A program made the position numbers and the translations under genes. Positions 22,380 to 31,125 of a stretch of 46,858 nucleotides of DNA are shown piece after piece. The DNA comes from Helochares maculicollis (taxonomy: Eukaryota > Arthropoda > Insecta > Coleoptera > Hydrophilidae): the NCBI GenBank assembly GCA_033557835.1, contig JAWQRO010000240.1, positions 1 through 46,858 on the forward strand. The letters run 5' to 3'. The notes under the pieces were generated by a model. That model searched no databases, was not told the DNA's origin, and worked only from the letters and a program-made list of their open reading frames with translations. Position 1 is the stretch's first letter. Each line of letters opens with the position of its first letter.

Positions 22380-24040
22380 TAAGAAGACGTATATTTAATA
22401 GTGGTATTAATACAAGGCAAAACAACAAGCAACAATACCTGGAAAATAAGGACACAATGACATAGCATGTTATTAGAAAAACAAAGAAAGAATTAGGAGA
22501 AACCATTACAAATAGTTCTCAAAGAAAAACAATATTTATACGAGATTTAGAAGCGGCCAGGCAAGAGCCGATAACAACATAACCAAAGTAGAGGAAGAAC
22601 CTCAAAACAACAACGAAAAACTAAGACCAAATAGGGGCTTGACCTGAACGAATTATGTAAAACAGGACGACATATAGGCATATGAAACTGAGAGAAACAA
22701 GACAAACACGGTATATAAAATCTAGAAACATAAGTGGATAAATGAAAAATTGCAAGAGATAAAACATTCAAGCCGATGCCAATTTTACATACAAAAACAT
22801 GAGGCGACGAAACGTTAAAATTGTAAGAATCAGAAGACATAAACGGCTATGCTAAACAAAACCCGGAAAAAAATAAGAAGCATATGTAGAGGATACTATT
22901 AAGAGACTATGTTTATGGAAGGAAAAGCACGGACACAGAATGATAAATAACTAAATCACGGCGAGGAAGAAGAACTTCCTGCAGAGACTGAGAATCTGCT
23001 GAAAAATAACAGACCATCCGAGGTAAATGAAATAGATGCGGAATTAATCATGTACTGAGAATATACGCTCAGTAACTAAAAAAATATTACAAGCAAAAGT
23101 GCATTTCGGAGAATAGTTAACGGGATTAATAGTGCCAATCTATAAAAAAAGAGTTAGACACAACTACCGACCGAAAACGCTGCTAAAGATACGTCGCAAA
23201 ATATTAGCCAAACAGGTAAACACGACTGAAAGAGTTGCAAAAAAATCCTAGGTCTTTACAAAAATGGTTTTAGGGTCAACAGATATTTGTATATTTGCTA
23301 TACGTACGGAAGAATAGATAATTGAAAAGATATGCATAATAGAGAAGCACATTTAATCTAGATTTTATTGATTTTAAAGGAGCATTTGAAACCGTCAACA
23401 AGAGTGAAATGATAGAAGCAGTAAAATCAATGAGGGTGCTAGAAAAACAAGGGGTAAATTCTTTCCAAATATTGGCTTTAGAGAGTGTGATTAGAAGAGC
23501 AGTGTTAGACAAAAATAATACATTACAACTGGACTTGTAAACTACTAAAACTCAACCAAAATACACGAAAATATAAAACGATCACACATCAAATCACAGA
23601 ACTATAAATTTGGGCGTCTCTTTGAACAACTATTTGGGGACGATAATAGCGAGGAATGGGAGGGAGGGAGAGGGTGAGACAGAGAATCGTAAAAGATCGA
23701 CAATCGACAATCGAAATGGGTACGTACGAAAAAGCGAAATATTAAGAAATACAAAGTGAAGATTTACAAGACTATAATAAAACCTACGCAATGGGGCCAA
23801 AACAATCACAGTAAAACGGGAAGACATTAAGAATGAAAACACCGAAGGTAGGGGACGACCAAGAAAGAGATTTTTTGTACAACGATGTAAAGACGCTGAT
23901 GATATGCAGCTGGAGATCAAAAGCAGAAAACAGGAAAGAATGGAGAAAAGTAACACATGCTACCAGGACTCAAAGCAAACTTCAAAACAGAGAAAACATT
24001 AGAATTCATTCTCTTCATTAAACAGAATTTGAAAAGGATG
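22380..24040 (+). mobile_element. Non-LTR retrotransposon (LINE) fossil, RT and C-terminal region
   Basis: Plus-strand fragments in shifting frames follow the order of a LINE ORF2. LLKNNRPSEVNEIDAELIMY (about 22996-23055) matches the block before the RT fingers. Next is GLIVPIYKKRVRHNYRPKT (about 23122-23180), corresponding to PIYKKGDxxxxxNYRP. RT motif A is FIDFKGAFETVNK (about 23363-23402). YLGTII (about 23623-23640) is the downstream YLGSIITxDG block. KIYKTIIKPT (about 23759-23788) matches LYKTLIRP. The C-terminal tail has GRGRPRKRFF then DVKTLMICSWRSKAENRKEW (about 23848-23950). Numerous stops and frameshifts are present. I did not find the YxDD motif, so the copy is dead and partly deleted. 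The tail suggests an RTE/R4-like group, but the clade is not settled. Minus-strand open frames here are shadows. Confidence 0.78.
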
Positions 24041-24379
24041 AAAGACGTGATGATAGATATCGAAAAATAAAATCGCTACCACAAATAAAAAATGAAAAAT
24101 GTGCCTAATATAGAAAAAACATTTGAAATGATAAATTAAGTAAAGTAAAAACTGAAAAAACAATCCTGGCTGTATGAAGAAGAAAAAAGCGAGTCAAAAA
24201 CAATAATAGCGAGTTAAATAAAATTAATAAAGATGCCAAGTTGTTATAAAGGTAAAGCAACGGTGTCGAATGAACATAGAGGAACCTGTAAAAGTAGAAT
24301 GAAAGGATAATTGCGTAAACGGAGGGAAAAACGCGCAAAATATATCCGCATATTTATATGGGATAAAGAAGCGAATAAA

Positions 24380-25335
24380 ATTGTTATTAGGGTCCGGTCG
24401 AGCCGAGCCGTGGCACCGAACCGCCTATCTGCATAAATAAAATTATTCATGATGCGTTCGCAGTCAGGCAGGCAGCCGGCCACAAAACATGTTGATTCAC
24501 ATCCTGGATAATTGTTAAAGCCCGATAAAGACCGTCATGAAGATGCGATATAATCGGGGCCTCTCTTGTCTCTAAATGACCGAACCGAAAGCGTGCCGCT
24601 CAAGAGGACGACGAGAAGCGACGCGACGTCGAGTTTTGACGCGTCGCCGAATCTCGAACTCCCCCCTGAAACGTCACCAACCCCCCTGATGCGGCACAAC
24701 GTCCTTTGCGCGCTAACAAAGACAAAACAGATGAGTAAATGCAACCCTGCGACGCGAAGAGTCGTCGGACGCTTCCATAAAGAAGATGGGATTCTCATCT
24801 CGTCCCGCTCGGTCTCATCACGCACCACCCTGCCTCATTGTGCCTCAATATGTTTAGTCTCGTTTCGCCCTTTCTCTCGCCCGACGAACGCTACGTCGCT
24901 ACCAACCGAACCCCATTAGGGAGAAATTCGAGTGTTACCCTCTTGATTTATACATTTTTATATTTGTTAATTTAAACCGTGACGAGAATGTCAATGCTCT
25001 TTTACGATTGCCGCTTTTTCCTCCCTTTCGTCATACATTTCCATTGGTCATCAGCCTCGTCCCTCGAAACGGCGCGTTCTATTATTAAGAATATTAATAA
25101 CTCCGCGATTGTAGAGGAAAAATGAGCATATTTTGATAATTTGAAAGTTGTAAAACAACTGTTCGCAAAGTGACCTCATTTGAGACAACCGCAACAGCAC
25201 CAGCGCGTACTCAGAATATTGTGGTTGTAGAGTCGCGGCCCGGCTCGTACGGCGCTCACACGTTCCGCAATTCGGTTTTCACTCATAGTACTCTTACTCG
25301 CCCAGTGCGAACGGGCCCTGCGCTTTCGAAATTAT
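24380..25335. promoter_or_regulatory. CpG-rich island pair, candidate promoter or enhancer
   Basis: CpG-dense sequence is concentrated at about 24388-24480 (GGTCGAGCCGAGCCG), 24590-24700 (GAAGCGACGCGACGTCGAG; ACGCGTCGCCG) and 25200-25330 (GTCGCGGCCCGGCTCGTACG). The intervening DNA is AT-richer. A short direct repeat with CCCCCCTGA occurs near 24661 and 24684. A 117-codon plus-strand open frame at 24566-24919 lacks an ATG start, domain content and splice logic; I treat it as a by-product of composition. Function is inferred from composition only. Confidence 0.3.
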
Positions 25336-25919
25336 GTGTGTGATTCTTTGAACTTTTGCATTGAACAAAGGTTATTTTTAAACTTGTTATCTTAAGCAAA
25401 TTAATACGCTTTTGGTATGACGGAGTAGCAGTAGCCACATTGAGTAACAGCTCCGGCTGTAATATAATCGTCATCAAAAGCATCATCATGAGGCAAGAGT
25501 CAAGAGAAATAGTGAACAGTGATACAATAGGTAATTCCTCTGCCAGTCCTGGTAGTACCACTTCACAATCCGCACTAATACCATTAATTCACTATGTTAA
25601 TGCATCATGGCGGCAATGGCGTAGTTAATGAGTGTTTCTTTCCATCTTTCAATAAGGAAGTAAACCGGACAAACTAAGCGTTTCCATCATATACAACTTA
25701 AAGCGACATTCTCAAGAAACTCGCTCTATTATTATATATAATTTTAATCTAAAACTAAAATTAATTTAAATTTGTTAACTTCTTATCATATACACCAGAA
25801 CTATAAATATCAAACCGGAATTTGCTTGTATATGGTTCTAGTTGTCAATGTATTGACTGGCAAACCGCGTCATCGTTGCTTTTTATTGTGTTTACATTTC
25901 GACTTTTGCGCGTGAAACC

Positions 25920-26490
25920 TGCGATTTGTGGACAAAATTGATTATCTACTACCGTTTGAAGAAATGCCCTTGGTGTATTATAGTACTCATTTGAGTGGGT
26001 TTTACATAAATAAACATAAAGAAAATCACCAATCATTCGCGACATACTGCTTTTCAAATATAAAAGAAAAATTATATCTCCGCCAAATTGTCGGTGACAT
26101 TGACAATTGGACCAATTCTAAAAAAGTGTAAAACATTTTGTGTAACTACCAGCAATCTAGCAACATCAACTGCAAGGCCTAACTGTCGTGGGTGGGAGGA
26201 AATGCTCTGTTTGTACCAACAAGAAATGATAGATTTGAACAGAACATCGCATGAAAAATAACCAGAATATCAAAAAAGATAAAACACTTTTTTTCCATAA
26301 TAATGGACTATCGCACGCTAAAAAATTAAATTCGCATGTGGCTTATTCGTTAGACTTGGTTTCATCCGATTGTTTCTTCTACTGCTTGTGTGAATGGTCT
26401 CAATTTTTTAAGCTTGTACTTAATTTTGTATAAGTTGTAGGAATAAATAAAAAAATGCCTTAGCTTTACTCAACATCTTTGCACATATAT
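25920..26490 (+). mobile_element. mariner relic, mauritiana/Mos1-like, heavily decayed
   Basis: Plus-strand fragments align in order with a Mos1-type transposase. HKENHQSFATYCFSNIKEKL leads into YLRQIVGDIDNW (about 26007-26111), the first catalytic block IVTGDEKW with the Asp kept. Then come YQQEMIDLNR (26213-26242), FFHNNGLSHAKK (about 26290-26325), where the second catalytic Asp is now Asn, and AYSLDLVSSDCFFY (about 26342-26383) for the third block. Several stops and frameshifts separate the pieces, and the N-terminal helix-turn-helix is missing or unrecognisable. A degraded right end may be CATCTTTGCACATATATA near 26476-26493, which faintly resembles the inverted repeat of the better copy at 37143-38390. 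The left end is not located. Confidence 0.68.
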
Positions 26491-27637
26491 AGGATTAAAA
26501 TTACCGAAGTAATTATATTTTACAGCCGCATTTATAAATTAATAACAAAATCACATTATTTGTACCAACAATTTTTTTAAATTATTTTTGTATCCTATCA
26601 CAAAAACAGTAACAATGTAGTTTGTGTCAAGAAGAGAAGCCGTTTATGTTCTCAGAACTGCCGATTAGAGCTTTGCTCTCAACTAAAACCAGCAATTTAT
26701 GCTTTAGCTTGAAAAGAGGAAGTGGTTGTGCCTTCGCAAATTAATAACATTAAGGTCCTTTATATCCAACAACCTTACGCTAGGTTTTCATTCTTTAATA
26801 CAAATTGATTTTGGACTTTTCCTTACTTGAGACCACAACTTAAATATTTTACAGTACAGGCGAAAACATCAAGTAACGTATGCTATCGAATACAATTTAC
26901 CTTGTAAACGTGATAGTAAGCAAAATCTAAAGTATTTAACGACATAGATAACTTATCTGATACAGAAGATTTTAATTTTTTCTAGAAAAAACTCCCCGCT
27001 TCTCAATTAAGAACGTAACTTAAGTTGCTTAGTTTCAAAAGTGTAGCTCTAAAACAGAGACAAAATTATACTCGGAATAAACCCACGATAAAAAGAAATG
27101 ATTAAACTTGTACACAAGTAACTGATCAATACTTATGGAGATTCTTTTGCTTGGCCAACATTTCGAAGCAAAAATCTAAAGTACGAAAGCGTACTTTGAA
27201 TATAATGTAATGTGAATATTCTGGATCAGAACATGAAACGGAAAAAGTAATTTGAAGCTGTTAAAATCAAATGTTATTCCAAGCATTTCAAAAGAGCTGC
27301 TTTTTTACTTTGAATATTAATTGTACTCTTCTTCAACTGTTTATTTTGTATTTATTAGCAATTTATTTGCAAAATATATGATTTTAAAGATAAGATACGA
27401 AATTTTTAACTATGAATAGTTGAGAAATAAGAAGAACCGCAATTTATCAGATAATAATATTTAAATAAATTGAAATAATCGTATTCCCTATATTTTTCAG
27501 TTTAAATAAATTTAATTATAGTATAGAACTATAGCTTTGTTTTTGTTTTTTATCTAGACTTTCTTGCATTTGATATCACCCATGTCGTTTTAAGATTCTG
27601 TATGAACGAATTTGTGAATTTATATTATTTAATTGGC
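26491..27637. other. AT-rich intronic DNA, no gene seen
   Basis: No coding, RNA or repeat signal that I can support. Confidence 0.5.
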
Positions 27638-27731
27638 TTTTTGTAATTGTTTGTTTTTCTTTTACAGGTAAGTTCTATTTTGGGAATGTTGGACCACTAA
27701 CAGTGAGAAAATACTACGAAATAGAGTGAGT
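27638..27731 (+). promoter_or_regulatory. tara: Recursive (ratchet) splice site 2, strong, with 58-nt RS-exon
   Basis: A long uninterrupted T-rich tract (TTGTTTGTTTTTCTTTTACAG, ending 27667) is joined with no intervening base to a consensus donor GTAAGTTC at 27668. This fits the (Y)nNCAG|GTAAGT zero-length-exon motif that marks recursive splicing in long insect introns. A second donor (ATAGA|GTGAGTCG) starts at 27726, so 27668-27725 would be a 58-nt exon for exon definition. If retained it would add a four-residue upstream ORF (ATG at 27686, stop at 27698). The site lies on the same strand as the SERTA gene, 15.9 kb before its coding acceptor and 20.3 kb after site 1. Of all plus-strand CAG|GT junctions I inspected, it is the only one with both halves strong. 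Confidence 0.7.
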
Positions 27732-28480
27732 CGCAATTGTATTTATTTAAGAGCTATCGTGTAGTTTTTATGTTTGAATAGAAATATTTCTGTAACAATC
27801 ATTTGTAACTTGTTAGAATACCGAATAATCTAACCATACGTAATACTTTGTTATACATCATGCTAATTCAAGGTTTTGCATATTACCCAACATTATACAA
27901 ACTTATTTGTAATTCCCTAAAATTTTAGAATAAAAATAAAGTCCATAAAAATAAATTTCCATGCGCTTAACTTCACAAGGCACAGTCATCATTTGAGTGG
28001 TGTTAAAGCCTACGTCTTTAGAATAAATATCGTCGCTTATTTGCCATAGTTATAATCTCAAAACAAACGGTATGTCGACGTTTATTATGTAAAAGAAATG
28101 ATATTCCAATAAAATAGTTTTTATTGGTACGTACAGGCATATGAAAAAGCGTGCGATAACAAATACTAAATTAAAGTAAAACTACATTTACGAAGAGTAC
28201 CATTAAATATCACTGAGTATTTAAAATATCTAAAATATCTCATGATTAGATTTAATATTCGTAGAACAACGAGCAAGATAAGATAAACATTTAATATATA
28301 TAAATGAATCAATTATTGTCCATGTTTATAAGTTTTCTTCTATCCAGTTATAGCAGAAAACTGCATTTGTTCTCTTCTTCTCTCGGACTTCACTGGCGAA
28401 TGGCGTTCACGTTGTATTACAACACCAAACCATTTTAATTGCGATAACAATTTCCTTATTATCTTAGAAGAAGGCACTTC
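27732..28480. other. AT-rich intronic DNA, no gene seen
   Basis: Nothing identifiable on either strand, apart from a rise in GC content towards the right end. Confidence 0.45.
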
Positions 28481-28800
28481 AATTGCTATTCGTTCGCTTT
28501 TCATTCATTCTAGCTTCACGTCGTGCCTTGCATCGGTGTCGTCACAGATGTTGCGATTTGTGACGGGTGCAAGTGCACCCAAAACCACCGCCGACCCGAT
28601 TAAACACGTAAAATTGAAAAAATAGCGAATAAAGCGCCGAAATTAATTAAAATAATCATCGTGAATGCGAGTTCATATTGTTATTGCCGTATAGTTATAA
28701 AATGAAAAGGCACACAATATTTGCATTGAATACAATCCGACTGAAATAGCCCTCCCGCCTGGCCCCGACCCACTCGGGCCCCCTCTGCGGTCCCTTCAAT
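28481..28800. promoter_or_regulatory. GC-richer block, candidate regulatory element or promoter
   Basis: CTTCACGTCGTGCCTTGCATCG and GACGGGTGCAAGTGCACCC (28510-28580; GGGTGCAAGTGCACCC is a near-perfect palindrome at 28565-28580) are followed by AT-rich sequence. A C-rich run (CCCTCCCGCCTGGCCCCGACC, about 28750-28790) comes next. There is no protein-like frame. The block directly precedes the TG-rich tract. Confidence 0.3.
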
Positions 28801-28990
28801 TCGCTCTCTTTGTATGAGTACACATTATGCGTTTGTGTCTGTGTATAGTAGGTATAAATGTGTATTTGGGTGTATGAGTGTTTGTGTGTGCGTATTTATG
28901 TGCATTTATGCAACTGTGTACGTGCGATTCTACCATGTATGTGTACCGTTTATGCACGTGTGAGTGTCAGTGCTGGGTGTATTTGTGGCT
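28801..28990 (+). repeat. Degenerate TG/TATG-rich tract
   Basis: About 190 bp dominated by TGTGTGT/TGTATGAGTGT variants on the plus strand (for example GTGTATTTGGGTGTATGAG and TTTGTGTGTGCGTATTTATG). It ends at a strong acceptor-like CTCTCTCTTTCAG at 29001. In RNA this would be a UG-rich element next to a 3' splice site. Two overlapping plus-strand open frames (C/V/Y-rich) are artefacts of the repeat. Confidence 0.65.
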
Positions 28991-29270
28991 CTCTCTTTCA
29001 GGCTGTGAAAATCAAATTTCAGCTGACAATATTCGGGCTATTTTGCGAGCTGTTAGATAATGTATGTTTTTGAAACGTTGTGGGGTGAAACGCAATGATT
29101 TTGTCAATAATATCTCCGCGTGTAAAACGGGGAAACCCGCCGAACTGTATTTGCAAAGTGTTCGATCCCCAATTCGGCCCTCCCTCCACCCGACCGACCG
29201 CCAACCTGCCTATCAGGCCACCCGACGGATCCCTTTCGCTCATTCCGCCCTTTCCATACAACACAGTAGG
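28989..29270 (+). other. Acceptor-like CTCTCTCTTTCAG|GCTGTG and following GC-rich stretch; possible noncoding exon
   Basis: CTCTCTCTTTCAG ends at 29001 and is as good an acceptor as the verified one at 43575. The following 270 bp include a C-rich block (CGGCCCTCCCTCCACCCGACC near 29178). I find no strong donor: GATAAT|GTATGT near 29058 and CAGTAG|GTATTA near 29269 are the best. It could be an alternative or terminal exon of a noncoding isoform, or a pseudo-acceptor. Confidence 0.2.
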
Positions 29271-29279
29271 TATTATATA

Positions 29280-30779
29280 CACACAAACAATTTATCGATT
29301 GAAAATTGAGCTTTTTATTTGATTAATTTTCCAATTAGCCTGGTCTTGACTTCACTGCCCGTTTTAGATGTTAATTTGATCATTTGTTTAATGGTCTACT
29401 GATCCACTAACAAAACTTTGTCGTAGAGGAAAACATACAATTAAAAGTTAACGATTTTTCAACTCTACCGTTCTCAAATATTTCTGGCTGCTATTTCAAC
29501 ATTTGTACAAACCCATAAGTCATATCTGCTATATTGATTAATTTTAACATACCGGAAACTTATTCTGGTTAACAACTTATTGCATAAATAGGGACTTGAA
29601 CAAAGATTTGTGGTTAAAAAGCAACAGAATCCATAGTTTGTGCACAAGGGCGTTAGTTGAGTTTGATTGATGAATTGGAAGAGGATACAAATAGCAAAAA
29701 TCTCGCGCCGTTTAATGCTATGCTAATACTTCACACCAAAAATGTGTGGTTGACTTTTGTTTGGTAAAACAGTTTATAAATTTTGTTTCCAAAACTGATA
29801 ATAGCAATGTAAATACTAATGTAATTTTCAGTTATGTAAATTCTGTCTGAAAAATTAAATTGAATTTATCATTTGCCTGCTCATTTTTTGCTATATTTAT
29901 ATTATTAATTGTTAAAATGGAAATTTTAACTGTCTAAAAGCCGTAACTCTGATTGCTGTTAAGGTAGTGTTTAAATATATATTCTCAATTCTTTTATTAT
30001 TCCTATAAACAGTCAGTAATAAAATAAATAATAATAACTGGCAACTTCGAAGTTTACATACTTAAATTCAGAATTAAAATTTTAAGATTACATGTATGAG
30101 AAGGCTATGAAATAAACAAAATTATAATTGAATAGAAGTCCTGAAAGTGGGAGTTCACCTGCATTACTTTGATTTTTTTTTACATTCTTTTCAGTCATAT
30201 AGTCAGTCTGACGAACCGTATCAAGTTTTAGATTATGTAGAAACTTCGAAAGTGATAAATAACCTACACAGTGTTTTTATTTTCTTTTCAAATAAACAAG
30301 TCGGTTAGTGTTTCAGTTCTTTCGGCTCGAGGGGTTCAAAAAAAAGAGATTACATTTTAATATTGAAAGATTCATATTAAGTAGGTTGTACTATGAAACA
30401 CCTACACCCATTTTTACATTTATAAGCATGAGAAAGAAACATATACTGTTTCACATTTTCGATTATTTTTAAACAACTCATCCATGGGGTGTCAGTCATG
30501 GGCGTATTAGAGCTAGCAAGTTGAAGCCTGGCTTTGGAGTATGATACTGGCCAATAGACCCATACTACAATCAATTTTCGATTAATTGAAATAAATATGT
30601 TTTAATAAACGAGCTATGAGGTGATTGTCGCACGGATCAAGTGGCGCAAATTGCTAAAGTTTACGTCGAGTGATAAGATGCCCCTCTCGAAGATTGATGC
30701 AACACGAAACGGCAATAAAATTCTAACTCGCTTAGCAAGCAGTGTTTTCACAACAACATGCAGGCGCATACTTGAAATA
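29280..30779. other. AT-rich intronic DNA, no gene seen
   Basis: No coding sequence. A strong T-rich acceptor-like TTTTTTTTTACATTCTTTTCAG ends at 30194 with no recognisable exon after it. Otherwise nothing to name. Confidence 0.45.
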
Positions 30780-31125
30780 AGTGAAAGTTAATAATTTAAG
30801 TTTGGCGAATTCCCGTTTAGCCACGGGCTCGCCTCGTCGACGGACGCCGAAGCAACGGTGCTCCGGTGTTCTGGTGCCGTGCTGGTGCGATCCTCCGCTA
30901 CGGGTCCGTGGTTCTTCGACTTGGCATGTTCCGTTGCTCGGTCTGTTGTCTGCAACCGGCTAGCTGTAGTCGAGGCGAAGCGGAGCCGTCGAATCGGTCT
31001 AAAGAACCAGAGTTTTTTAAACGTTTTGCAATAATAACAGTTTGAGTATGGCCAGGCAAGCAGGCGGCACCTCCAGGCGAGAACCGGAGCTGGCGAAGTT
31101 TCGGTTCTGGCTGTTCCATGACCTT
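30780..31125. promoter_or_regulatory. CpG-rich island
   Basis: CpG-dense sequence spans GGGCTCGCCTCGTCGACGG (30826) to GTCGAGGCGAAGCGGAGCCG (about 30968) and CAAGCAGGCGGCACCTCC (about 31058). Open frames on both strands cover it but have no family content and no supporting splice sites. It is a candidate alternative promoter or enhancer, by composition only. Confidence 0.3.

Noticed and set aside
22547..24483. Several minus-strand frames of 77-108 codons
   Set aside because: They run antisense through the LINE fossil and adjacent A-rich sequence, and are Ser/Leu/Phe-rich by composition.
24566..24919. 117-codon plus-strand open frame as a gene
   Set aside because: It opens on TTG, not ATG. 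It lies in a CpG-rich island where stops are rare, has an overlapping minus-strand frame and shows no domain or splice context.
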